Source of the DNA: Bacillus sp. EAC | Lineage (GTDB): Bacteria > Bacillota > Bacilli > Bacillales > Bacillaceae_G | Length of the DNA: 64,000 nt | NCBI RefSeq assembly: GCF_002156875.1 | Contig: NZ_NCSY01000012.1 | Location: forward strand, 1-64,000 | Direction of reading: 5' to 3' | Shown: in pieces, positions 54,341-62,932 of the stretch | How positions within the stretch are numbered: the stretch's first letter is position 1 | Layout: each line of letters starts with the position of its first letter | The notes under the pieces: generated by a model | What the model was told of the DNA's origin: nothing | The model's database searches: none | What the model saw: the letters and a program-made list of their open reading frames with translations, nothing else | Made by a program: the position numbers and the translations under genes

Positions 54341-54543
54341 CTCTTTGAAAAGAAAAAGACGATCGTTTATAAGCAGGGAGGCTCAAATACAGTTTATAAG
54401 AAATATACATAATAAAAAACTTTAGCAGATATTTTAATACAGCTGCTATTTTTGATACGATAGTTTCAACTAGCAAAAATTTCATCATAATAAGAGAGAG
54501 GGTAAAAAGGCAAAGAAAAAATAGTTTTAATGGGGTGATTAAT
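54341..54543. other. Spacer before the HEAT-like gene
   Basis: AT-rich with no gene I support; a 60-codon minus-strand open frame here lacks a ribosome site. Confidence 0.4.
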
Positions 54544-55089
54544 ATGAATCGGGAAATTCAAGCTTATTTTGAAAATCTAGAATCAGCGGACAAAAATTTA
54601 CAGTATGAAGCTTTTAACTATATTATTTCAGTTACAAAGGAAGAAGTAGATTGGGCATATGAAGTATGGAATCAGTTAAAAGCAGATTTAACACATAAAG
54701 GAAATCATCAAAGATCAAGAGCGGCTCAGTTTCTCTCAAATTTAGCGTTAAGTGATCCTGAAAAGAGAATGTTGGATGATTTTTCGGAAATTTGGAAAGT
54801 GACATATGATCCTAAATTTGTAACTGCAAGACATACTCTACAGAATATATGGAGAGTCGGATTGGCGGGATCTGAACAAAGAGAAATGGTTATTAATCAT
54901 CTATCTGATCGATATTTAAACTGCCTGAATGAAAAGAACTATAAATTGATTCGTTATGATATTATTCAATGTCTAAAAAATTTATATGATCAATTGAAAA
55001 ATGAAGAAATTAAACAATGTGCTTTAGAATTAATTGAAAAAGAAGAAGATAGTAAATATCAAAAAAAATATAAGACAGTTTGGAAATGA
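54544..55089 (+). CDS. HEAT repeat-like conserved protein
   Basis: A 181-residue, wholly helical cytosolic protein. Pairs of helices such as LQYEAFNYIISVTKEEVDWAYEVW and HQRSRAAQFLSNLALSDPEKRM fit HEAT-type repeats. Similar proteins of the same length occur in other bacilli as I remember them, annotated only as HEAT repeat proteins. The ATG at 54544 is preferred to a GTG nine bases upstream that lies in the GGGGTG ribosome site. The gene stands alone between terminators. Function unknown. Confidence 0.75.
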   Translation: MNREIQAYFENLESADKNLQYEAFNYIISVTKEEVDWAYEVWNQLKADLTHKGNHQRSRAAQFLSNLALSDPEKRMLDDFSEIWKVTYDPKFVTARHTLQNIWRVGLAGSEQREMVINHLSDRYLNCLNEKNYKLIRYDIIQCLKNLYDQLKNEEIKQCALELIEKEEDSKYQKKYKTVWK

Positions 55090-55106
55090 ATCTTTTATCT
55101 CAATAT

Positions 55107-55143
55107 AAAAAACGAACCCTTTATCAAAGAGGGTTCGTTTTTT
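55107..55143. terminator. Bidirectional terminator
   Basis: A long stem (AAAAACGAACCC(T) / (A)GGGTTCGTTTTT) with A and T tracts lies between two convergent genes and can serve both. Confidence 0.92.
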
Positions 55144-55150
55144 ATGTTTA

Positions 55151-55828
55151 TTAATCAAACAGGAAACGATTAAACTCTTCAATCGTCTCAAAGTAATATT
55201 TCGATTGTTGTTTCATTTGCATTTTAATTTCCGGAATACTGTGAGACCAACCTGCAGCCGCAAAATCAACAAGACAAATATTTGCCATTTCCAACCCAGG
55301 CTTAAGATCATCTAGCATAAGTGCTTCAGATTCCTTAAGGTTGAAACGGCGTAAAATTTCTTGAATTGGATAAGGATAAGGCTTCCTTTGATGCTCTGGC
55401 AACTCCCAACCAAAAATTGCATCAGGTAAAAATCCACAATGCTTTAAATAGTCTCTCTCGATTCGACTTTTTTGAGAATGGGATACAACTGTGACAATCC
55501 CACCGCGTTTTTTAAATTCATTTATTGTTTCAGGAAACAACTCGTAAAAATCGGGTGTCGTTGATGAAGTGTAGCTTTGCCATATTTCTTGTTGAATTTG
55601 CATCTCGTTATTTGTAAATTTCATGATGTCTTTACATAAAGAATGAAAACCTGGTTCAAAACAATATCCTACAAAATCCTCAAATGAAATAGGTTTCTCA
55701 TTAGGTCGAAGTTTTTTAATTGCTTCAACAAATGAAGGATAATGTATTTCAGGTGTACTCTTAACAGCAGTATCATCATGATCTAATATGAGGCATTTAT
55801 ACTTTAAAGTTATACAATTCACCCGCAA
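55151..55828 (-). CDS. HAD-family hydrolase
   Basis: Haloacid dehalogenase-superfamily phosphatase, 225 residues in the longest frame. Motif I is LILDHDDTAV with Asp16 and Asp18, motif II is VVSHS in the core, motif III includes Lys of RKPYPYP, and motif IV is LMLDDLKPGLEMA. A helical cap sits between motifs I and II. The longest frame opens with TTG at 55828; a GTG at 55822 is as likely, and neither has a strong ribosome site. The substrate cannot be told; phosphoglycolate-type phosphatases share this layout. Confidence 0.82.
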   Translation of the reverse strand: MRVNCITLKYKCLILDHDDTAVKSTPEIHYPSFVEAIKKLRPNEKPISFEDFVGYCFEPGFHSLCKDIMKFTNNEMQIQQEIWQSYTSSTTPDFYELFPETINEFKKRGGIVTVVSHSQKSRIERDYLKHCGFLPDAIFGWELPEHQRKPYPYPIQEILRRFNLKESEALMLDDLKPGLEMANICLVDFAAAGWSHSIPEIKMQMKQQSKYYFETIEEFNRFLFD

Positions 55829-55885
55829 TCTAATCGTTCATTTGTTTCCATTTTAACATGTAACAAAGAAAATTATTAAACGAAA

Positions 55886-56935
55886 TTAGCTCATCATTTG
55901 TTTAATTAATGCACGATTTCGCTGCTTGAATACCTCATTATGTGAAGAAACCATCGCTGCGCTACTTGCATCAGGCTGTACGAATTGTTTTGCTTTATTT
56001 ACTGCATTGGCTGCATCTTGGAAAGCTCCAGCAATCAACTGCAATTTACCCTCATGCATTAGAATATCACCTGCAGCGTAAATACCTTCAATAGAAGTTT
56101 CGCTTGTAGTGTTTCCTTTAATGTAGTAGTCCTGAATCATTTCTACTTTAATCTCACTATTATTAAGTAATGAAGTATCTTGGTCATATCCATGATTAAT
56201 GATTACTTCATCGATTTTTAAATGAGATACTTCTTCAGTCTCATGATTTGTAAGTTCAACATTTTCAATTACTTCATGATTTATACAAGCAATAAGCTTC
56301 GTAATAGAAGTATTAAAAAGACATTCAACAGAACTATTCAATAATTGGGAGACTTGTGCTTCATGACCCTTTAAGGCATCTTTACGATAAGTTAAATAGA
56401 CTTTTTTAGCAATCGGCTCTAATTCATTAGCCCAGTCGATGGCAGAATTTCCTCCTCCAGAAACAATTACTGTCTTATCTTTAAAGCGTTTTAACGACTT
56501 TACAGTATAGTTTAAGTTTGAGACTTCAAATCTTTCTGCACCATCTATTTGAAGCTTAGTAGGATTTAAAATGCCACTACCTACTGCAACAATAATTGTT
56601 TTAGAATAATGCTTTTGACCAGATGCAGTTTGTAAAATAAAAATGCCTTCATTATCTCGAATGATTGTTTCGACTTTTTCATTTAATACAACTGTTGGAT
56701 CGAACGTTAAACCTTGTTCAACAATTTGACCAATAAATTTTTCTCCAGGGATTGGTGGTTGTCCTCCTACATCCCATATCATCTTTTCAGGGTAAACATG
56801 AACCTTTCCACCCAATTGTGGTTGGAATTCAATTATTTTAGTTTTCATTTCTCTTAATCCACTATAAAAAGCAGAGTAAAGTCCAGCTGGACCTCCTCCG
56901 ATTACTGTTACATCATATATTTCTTCTCTATTCAT
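55886..56935 (-). CDS. Ferredoxin/flavodoxin-NADP reductase-like flavoprotein
   Basis: Thioredoxin reductase-like ferredoxin-NADP+ reductase of the YumC/YcgT type, 349 residues, without the redox CxxC of thioredoxin reductases. FAD binding is at VIGGGPAGLYSAF (from residue 11), NADPH binding at VIVSGGGNSAIDWA, and the C-terminal FAD contact at GIYAAGDIL. The start at MNREEIYDV follows TGGAGTGAG; a longer in-frame start lacks a site. A Fur box covers its upstream region, and it is divergent from an iron importer, so it probably supplies electrons for reductive iron release from siderophores or reduces ferredoxin when iron is scarce. Confidence 0.88.
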   Translation of the reverse strand: MNREEIYDVTVIGGGPAGLYSAFYSGLREMKTKIIEFQPQLGGKVHVYPEKMIWDVGGQPPIPGEKFIGQIVEQGLTFDPTVVLNEKVETIIRDNEGIFILQTASGQKHYSKTIIVAVGSGILNPTKLQIDGAERFEVSNLNYTVKSLKRFKDKTVIVSGGGNSAIDWANELEPIAKKVYLTYRKDALKGHEAQVSQLLNSSVECLFNTSITKLIACINHEVIENVELTNHETEEVSHLKIDEVIINHGYDQDTSLLNNSEIKVEMIQDYYIKGNTTSETSIEGIYAAGDILMHEGKLQLIAGAFQDAANAVNKAKQFVQPDASSAAMVSSHNEVFKQRNRALIKQMMS

Positions 56936-56964
56936 TACCGACTCACTCCAGTAAAATCCGTGAT

Positions 56965-56979
56965 TGATTATCATTCTCA
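56965..56979 (-). promoter_or_regulatory. Fur box before the reductase gene
   Basis: TGAGAATGATAATCA (minus strand) matches the 7-1-7 Fur consensus TGATAATNATTATCA at 12 of 14 defined positions. It lies 30 bases before the reductase start codon. Confidence 0.75.
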
Positions 56980-57032
56980 ATTAAATATATATCATTTATA
57001 AGAATTTTTCAATGATTCCTTCAAAAATATTA

Positions 57033-57061
57033 TTGACATAGTGATCAAATGGCATTATATT
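57033..57061 (+). promoter_or_regulatory. Sigma-A promoter of the iron importer operon
   Basis: TTGACA (57033-57038) and TATATT (57056-57061) are 17 bases apart, a strong sigma-A promoter. The Fur box follows at once and would cover the start of transcription. Confidence 0.75.
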
Positions 57062-57079
57062 TACGTAGTGAAGCGAAAT

Positions 57080-57100
57080 TGATAATCATTATCATTATCA
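57080..57100 (+). promoter_or_regulatory. Fur box (overlapping double site) before the importer
   Basis: TGATAATCATTATCA is a perfect 7-1-7 Fur box; the continuing TTATCA gives a second site shifted by six bases, the usual architecture for two Fur dimers. It sits between the promoter and the ABC ATPase gene. Confidence 0.92.
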
Positions 57101-57136
57101 GTAGATTCATAATTTTTAATGAATGGAGGTCCATTT

Positions 57137-57919
57137 ATGGTACGATTATATACTGATGAATTAACCATTGGTTATGGTGATCGTTTGATTGTAAAAGACC
57201 TTAATATAAAGATTCCAGATAAACAAATAACAACGATAATCGGATCAAATGGTTGTGGGAAATCAACTCTATTAAAGGCAATTACTCGAATTATTTCTCA
57301 TCAATCTGGAACGATTATTTTAGATGGAGAGAATATTTCTTCTGAAAACACGAAGTTACTTGCTAAAAAAATGGCAATTCTTCCTCAAACACCGGAAAGT
57401 GCAAGCGGTTTAACAGTAGGTGAATTAGTATCTTATGGACGATTCCCTTATCAAAGTGGGTTTGGTCGGTTAACAAAAAAAGATATTGAAGTAATTGATT
57501 GGGCACTTGAAGTGACAGGTACAAAAGATTTTAAATATATGCCAGTAGATTCCCTTTCGGGCGGTCAACGTCAACGTGTTTGGATTGCAATGGCACTAGC
57601 ACAAGAAACGGAAATCATTTTCCTTGATGAACCGACTACGTATTTAGATATGGCTCATCAACTTGAAATTTTAGAACTATTACAAAGACTGAATAGGGAA
57701 CAAGAGCGTACGATTGTTATGGTTCTGCATGACTTAAATCAAGCAGCACGATTTGCAGACTATATTATTGCATTAAAAAATGGTGAAATCGTTAAAGCCG
57801 GAAATTGTGAAGAAGTTATTTGCCATGAAGTACTAAAAGAAGTATTTTCGATTGATACTGAAATTGGTAGAGATCCTCGAACAAATAAACCAATGTGCAT
57901 AACATACAACCTATTATAA
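57137..57919 (+). CDS. Iron-siderophore ABC transporter ATPase
   Basis: ATP-binding protein of the FecE/FhuC (YusV-like) group, 260 residues. Walker A GSNGCGKST is at residues 36-44, the signature LSGGQRQRVWIAMALAQ near 140, Walker B EIIFLDEPTTYLDMAHQLE follows, then the switch histidine in VLHDLNQAARFAD. The start at MVRLYTDELTI has GGAGG upstream; an earlier in-frame ATG precedes that site. It is the first gene of a four-gene importer under a Fur box and sigma-A promoter. Confidence 0.93.
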   Translation: MVRLYTDELTIGYGDRLIVKDLNIKIPDKQITTIIGSNGCGKSTLLKAITRIISHQSGTIILDGENISSENTKLLAKKMAILPQTPESASGLTVGELVSYGRFPYQSGFGRLTKKDIEVIDWALEVTGTKDFKYMPVDSLSGGQRQRVWIAMALAQETEIIFLDEPTTYLDMAHQLEILELLQRLNREQERTIVMVLHDLNQAARFADYIIALKNGEIVKAGNCEEVICHEVLKEVFSIDTEIGRDPRTNKPMCITYNLL

Positions 57920-57931
57920 GGAGAAAATAAA

Positions 57932-58846
57932 ATGAAAAAATACTTAGTACCATTTCTATTAATATTCGTACTGATCATTAGTGCTTGTAGTAATGGATCA
58001 ACTGAAAAAGGAAAGAAAGAATCTAAAAAATCAGGGACGATTACATATCAATCTCAAAGTGGTCCAGTTAAAGTACCAGCTAACCCTAAGCGTGTAGTTG
58101 TACTATCATCATTTGCAGGTAATGTATTAGCTTTAAATGTAAATATTGTTGGTGTTGATTCATGGTCTAAAGCTAATCCTCGTTGGACAGATAAATTAAA
58201 AGACGCTGCTGAAGTTTCAGATGAGAACTTAGAAAAAATTATTGAATTAAATCCAGATTTAATCATTGGATTAGATAATGTTAAAAATCTTGATAAGTTG
58301 AAAGAAATAGCTCCAACAGTAGTATATACTTATGGAAAAGTAGATTACTTAACGCAACAAATTGAAATTGGTAAACTATTAAATAAAGAAAAAGAAGCTC
58401 AAGCTTGGGTAGATGATTTCAAAGCTCGCGCGGCGAAAACTGGAGAAGAAATTAAAGCTAAAATTGGAGCTGACGCAACAGTTTCTGTTGTTGAAAAATT
58501 CGATAAACAACTTTACGTATACGGTAATAACTGGGGACGAGGAACAGAAATTCTTTACCAAGAAATGAAATTAAAAATGCCTAAAAAAGTAGAAGAGAAT
58601 GCTTTAAAACCAGGTTATTTTGCAATTTCATTAGAAGTACTTCCTGAATTTATGGGTGACTATGTAATCTTTAGTAAATTCGATAAATCAGATACTTCAG
58701 TAGAGAAAACAGATACTTATAAAAATATCCCAGCTGTAAAGAATAATCATGTATTTGAAGTAAATGGAAATGAGTTCTATTTCAATGATCCGGATACATT
58801 AGATATGCAATTAGAATTCTTTAAAGAGAAGTTTCTAGGTAACTAA
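57932..58846 (+). CDS. Iron-siderophore binding lipoprotein
   Basis: Substrate-binding protein of the FhuD/FepB group, 304 residues, anchored as a lipoprotein: signal peptide MKKYLVPFLLIFVLIISAC with lipobox cysteine Cys19. The mature part begins with a lysine-rich linker and has the two-lobe pattern PKRVVVLSSFAGNVLALNV ... NPDLIIGLDNVKNLDKLKEIAPTVVY. The particular siderophore is not predictable; YfiY- or YxeB-like hydroxamate and citrate binders look alike. It lies 12 bases after the ATPase gene and before a strong hairpin. Confidence 0.92.
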   Translation: MKKYLVPFLLIFVLIISACSNGSTEKGKKESKKSGTITYQSQSGPVKVPANPKRVVVLSSFAGNVLALNVNIVGVDSWSKANPRWTDKLKDAAEVSDENLEKIIELNPDLIIGLDNVKNLDKLKEIAPTVVYTYGKVDYLTQQIEIGKLLNKEKEAQAWVDDFKARAAKTGEEIKAKIGADATVSVVEKFDKQLYVYGNNWGRGTEILYQEMKLKMPKKVEENALKPGYFAISLEVLPEFMGDYVIFSKFDKSDTSVEKTDTYKNIPAVKNNHVFEVNGNEFYFNDPDTLDMQLEFFKEKFLGN

Positions 58847-58852
58847 CATAAA

Positions 58853-58891
58853 AAAGAGTAGGAATTCTAGTTAATAGAATTCCTACTCTTT
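58853..58891 (+). terminator. 17-bp perfect hairpin inside the importer operon
   Basis: AAAGAGTAGGAATTCTA and TAGAATTCCTACTCTTT form a perfect 17-bp stem with a five-base loop, seven bases after the binding-protein stop. Only a short T tract follows. It would stabilise the 5' mRNA or reduce transcription of the permease genes, favouring excess binding protein. Confidence 0.8.
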
Positions 58892-58920
58892 CATTCTATT
58901 AGAGAAAAGATGAGAGATTA

Positions 58921-59931
58921 ATGACAAAAAAAAATAAAGGTTCAATTCCATTCTTTTTTAAACTCATTTTAGGGGTACTTATTTTAATAGGTATGTTTGT
59001 AGTAGCAATCGTATTTGGAGCTGCGGAAACAACTGTTAGCGATGTATGGAATGCGATTTTTACGAGTGTAAAGAGTCAGCAGATTTCAATCATTCGTGAA
59101 ATTCGTTTACCTCGTGAAGTAGCTGCCATATTCGTAGGAGCAGCACTTGCAGTTGCAGGTTCGATTATGCAAGGAATGACAAGAAATCCACTTGCCGATC
59201 CTGGTTTACTCGGCTTAACAGCCGGGGCAAATGCAGCTTTAGCAATAACAATGGCTTTTTTACCAAATGTAAATTACTTTGGAATTATGATTACTTGTTT
59301 TATTGGGGCAGCAGTTGGTTCAATAATCGTTTTTGGTATTGGGTCAATCAAAAAAGGTGGCTTTTCTCCATTTCGAATTGTGCTAGCTGGTGCGGCGGTT
59401 ACCGGCTTTCTAACGGCTATTTCTGAGGGAGTGGGAATTTACTTTAAAATCTCACAAGATATTTCAATGTGGACTTCAGGGGGATTGGTTGGTACTTCAT
59501 GGGAGCAAGTAAAGGTTATCGTACCATTTATTATGATTGGAATTATGATCGCACTTTTCTTATCTAGACAACTTACTATTCTTAGCTTAAATGAAGAGGT
59601 AGCAATTGGTTTAGGTCAAAATATATCCCGAATCAAAGGATTTTTATTCATTGTAATTGTTCTACTTGCAGGAGCATCCGTTGCACTTGTAGGGAATATG
59701 GCTTTTCTTGGTTTGATGGTACCTCACATGGTTCGTGCGTTTGTCGGTACTGATTATCGTTTTATTATTCCAATGTCCGCTATATTTGGTGCAACATTCT
59801 TACTCTTTGCGGATTTACTTGGCCGAACAATTAATATTCCTTATGAGACACCAGTAGCAGCGATTGTGGCGATGATTGGTCTTCCTTTCTTCCTATTTAT
59901 TGTTCATAAAGGAGGAAAAGATTTATCATGA
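58921..59931 (+). CDS. Iron-siderophore ABC permease 1
   Basis: FecCD-type membrane permease, 336 residues, with about ten membrane helices. The IREIRLPREVAAIFVGAALAVAGSIMQGMTRNPLADPGLLGLTAGA region and the GNMAFLGLMVPHMVRAFVGTDYR coupling segment are hallmarks of BtuC/FecCD permeases. It overlaps the second permease by four bases, so the two probably form the heterodimeric channel of the importer. Confidence 0.93.
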   Translation: MTKKNKGSIPFFFKLILGVLILIGMFVVAIVFGAAETTVSDVWNAIFTSVKSQQISIIREIRLPREVAAIFVGAALAVAGSIMQGMTRNPLADPGLLGLTAGANAALAITMAFLPNVNYFGIMITCFIGAAVGSIIVFGIGSIKKGGFSPFRIVLAGAAVTGFLTAISEGVGIYFKISQDISMWTSGGLVGTSWEQVKVIVPFIMIGIMIALFLSRQLTILSLNEEVAIGLGQNISRIKGFLFIVIVLLAGASVALVGNMAFLGLMVPHMVRAFVGTDYRFIIPMSAIFGATFLLFADLLGRTINIPYETPVAAIVAMIGLPFFLFIVHKGGKDLS

Positions 59932-60935
59932 TACAACCTGAATTAATTAGAAAACAACGACTAATCTTATTAATCCTATTTATCTTAATCCTTTTAACTA
60001 TGTTTATTGGTATGGGAATGGGCTATTCTTCAATATCATACAGTCGATTACTTCCAACATTTTTAGGAGAAGGTTCATTTAAAGAGGAATTTATTATTTT
60101 TTCAATACGATTGCCACGAATGATTATTACGTTAATGGCAGGTATGGCACTTGCCTTATCTGGTTCAATTTTACAAGGAATAACAAGAAATGATATGGCT
60201 GAACCTGGAATTCTTGGTTTTAATGCTGGGGCTGGAGTAGCTATTACGATTTTCTTTTTATTTTTCCCAATTGAGGCAGGATCATTTGTTTACCTAATCC
60301 CTATAGTAGGATTTTTTGGTGCTTTAATTACTGCATGTATTATCTATTTATTTTCATATAAAAAAAATGTTGGACTTCAGCCAATTCGTTTAGTTTTAGT
60401 AGGTATTGGATTTTCAATGGCACTTTCAGGAATAATGATCGTTTTAATTTCATCAGCAGAGCGTGCAAAGGTAGATTTTATCGCAAAATGGTTAGCGGGA
60501 AATATATGGGGGACAGATTGGCCATTTATTTGGGCATTCCTACCATGGTTAGTTATACTAATCCCATTTACTTTATATAAAGCAAATCTATTAAACCTTC
60601 TAGGCTTAAATGAACCTGCTGCAATCGGGGTAGGAGTTTCAATTGAGAAAGAACGAATTATCTTACTTTTAACTGCGGTTGCTCTAGCTGCCTCAGCTGT
60701 TTCGATAACAGGCGGAATAGCTTTTATCGGACTAATGGCTCCGCATATTGCAAAAAACTTAGTTGGCCCAAGAAATCAATTGTTTATACCAATTGCTATA
60801 TTAATAGGTGGTTTATTATTGTTAGTTGCAGACACAATTGGAAGGAATATCGTTGATCAAGGGATTCCAGCTGGTATTATAGTGGCATTAATAGGTGGAC
60901 CATATTTTGTTTACTTGATATTAAAAAAATCATAA
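59928..60935 (+). CDS. Iron-siderophore ABC permease 2
   Basis: Second FecCD-type permease, 335 residues with about ten membrane helices; IRLPRMIITLMAGMALALSGSILQGITRNDMAEPGILGFNAGAG and GGIAFIGLMAPHIAKNLVGPRNQ match the family. It is expected to pair with the preceding permease and the ATPase at 57137. GGAGG lies within the end of permease 1. A terminator follows. Confidence 0.93.
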   Translation: MIQPELIRKQRLILLILFILILLTMFIGMGMGYSSISYSRLLPTFLGEGSFKEEFIIFSIRLPRMIITLMAGMALALSGSILQGITRNDMAEPGILGFNAGAGVAITIFFLFFPIEAGSFVYLIPIVGFFGALITACIIYLFSYKKNVGLQPIRLVLVGIGFSMALSGIMIVLISSAERAKVDFIAKWLAGNIWGTDWPFIWAFLPWLVILIPFTLYKANLLNLLGLNEPAAIGVGVSIEKERIILLLTAVALAASAVSITGGIAFIGLMAPHIAKNLVGPRNQLFIPIAILIGGLLLLVADTIGRNIVDQGIPAGIIVALIGGPYFVYLILKKS

Positions 60936-60945
60936 ATTCTTTTTC

Positions 60946-60978
60946 AAAACTATGAACATTTTTGTTCATGGTTTTTTT
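60946..60978 (+). terminator. Iron importer operon terminator
   Basis: A 13-bp stem (AAAACTATGAACA / TGTTCATGGTTTT, one G-U) with a 4-base loop, then a run of Ts. Confidence 0.92.
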
Positions 60979-61386
60979 TATTAGCACAGGAGAAAGGGGC
61001 ATTTTTTGAAAATGGACATGTATACTGCATTTATAACGGTATTTCAAATAGTCACTTTTGAGGGGGTGATATTAATAGCGGGTGATGTGAATGAATAACT
61101 TTCATAGTATGGGTAGATATCAGATGAAGAGCTTGTATTTTCAAATCGTTCAAATGATAATCATTCGAACGAAGCTTCAAATAATCGCTGAGAAAAAGAA
61201 AATGAAAGAAGTAAAAGAGAACTGGAAGATTTGAGGAAGAAGATAGGCGCGTGAAGTACTAGAGACGTTTTCTGCAGTAGAAATCCCAATTATCGAAATA
61301 GAAGGCTTGATTAAAGTGGACTACAAATAATAAATAGAATAAGTAATGATTTTAAAATAACTAAGATTTTAAGGTGTTTAATAGTA
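60979..61386 (+). other. Intergenic stretch with a possible decayed coding remnant
   Basis: About 400 bases without an intact gene. Coding-like pieces appear in the plus strand (IAEKKKMKEVKENWK near 61182, then EVLETFSAVEIPIIEIEGLI just before a stop at 61328), separated by stops or frame changes, which suggests a broken short gene. A Fur-like half site ATGATAATCATT (61156-61167) is present without an obvious target. Confidence 0.35.
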
Positions 61387-61422
61387 AAGAGACATTGGGA
61401 AATGAAAATTTCAATGTCTCTT
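61387..61422 (-). terminator. xpt terminator
   Basis: AAGAGACATTG and CAATGTCTCTT form a perfect 11-bp stem (loop 14 bases) beyond the xpt stop on the minus strand, followed there by TTTACTAT. Confidence 0.75.
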
Positions 61423-61441
61423 CTCCTATTATCTGCTTGGT

Positions 61442-62109
<668 letters not shown>

Positions 62110-62153
62110 AATTAAATGTAATAGATTAATTAAAAATCTCTAGTTGTGTTATT

Positions 62154-62222
62154 ACTCATAGTCGGTATATTTACGGTTAACCGGTAGAAACTTGTGAGCC
62201 ATATCCTCACGATTATACGAGT
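62154..62222 (-). ncRNA. Guanine riboswitch aptamer (xpt leader)
   Basis: The minus strand shows ACTCGTATAATC, GATATGGC, AAGTTTCTACCGG, CCGTAAA and CCGACTATGAGT, the full purine aptamer. The discriminating base in GACTATG is C, so the ligand is guanine or hypoxanthine. Arms P2 (CGTGAG/CTCACA) and P3 (CCGGTT) are shaped as in the known xpt aptamer. Confidence 0.95.
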
Positions 62223-62326
62223 GACGTATTCTATATAATTTTAATGAAACTATATCATGATAGTAGATTTTGGTCTAGTATTTACTAAGATTTACTAATC
62301 AGACATAAAAGTCATTTGTCGAAAAT
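62223..62326. other. Promoter region of xpt and end of the HD-GYP gene
   Basis: A short AT-rich spacer that should hold the xpt promoter on the minus strand. No convincing PurR box is visible. Confidence 0.35.
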
Positions 62327-62886
62327 TTAGTTGTTTATAATTTTAATGAATTGATTTACTAAATCAGCGTCATAGGAGCTACCAGCTAATTGAAGAATTT
62401 TATTTAATGAAAGCTCGGTAGAGTATTTATGTTTATAACAACGACCATTCGTTAAAGCATCGAAACTGTCAATAATCCTAACTAGTCTAGAATAAAAATC
62501 AATCTGCCTGACAATTAGACCTTCATAGCCTGTTCCATCTGAATTTTCATGATGATATCTTACAGCATATAAAATCTCTTTTTGCTCTATTAAAGGTTCT
62601 AATAAGTTATAGCCAAACATCGCATGCTTTTTCATGATATTCCATTCAAAATCCGTTAGGGGAGCACATTTTTTTAAAATAGATAATGGGATATTTAATT
62701 TGCCAATATCATGAATATTTCCTATTAATTGTAGCTCGCTTGAATGAAGTTCTGACAAATTTAGAAATGACCGAACTCATATAACATTTCTCCTACACGC
62801 ATCCCATGTAAAAATGTATCACAATCGAGTTGTTTTAGAAGTTTTATTAAATCATTATTTATCATAATTTGTTCTTCTAATATCAT
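62327..62886 (-). pseudogene. HD-GYP domain protein with frameshift
   Basis: Two overlapping frames join to one gene. The first starts at an ATG (62886) behind AAAGGTGATC and reads INNDLIKLLKQLDCDTFLHG, then MRVGEMLYEFGHF, then meets a stop. The second continues with FLNLSELHSSELQLIGNIHD and carries IHDIGK, a YHHENSDGTGYEG motif (GYP reads GYE) and the rest of an HD-GYP domain of the cyclic di-GMP phosphodiesterase class. One added T in the TTT at 62765-62767 (minus strand) would restore a single frame of about 186 residues. No sensor domain is present. Whether the loss is real or a sequencing error cannot be told. Confidence 0.8.
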
Positions 62887-62932
62887 GAGATCACCTTTAA
62901 AATATCTTTATTAATAACTGCTTTGGGCATGT

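Noticed and set aside
54306-54488. 60-codon minus-strand open frame
   Set aside because: No ribosome site and it covers a terminator hairpin.
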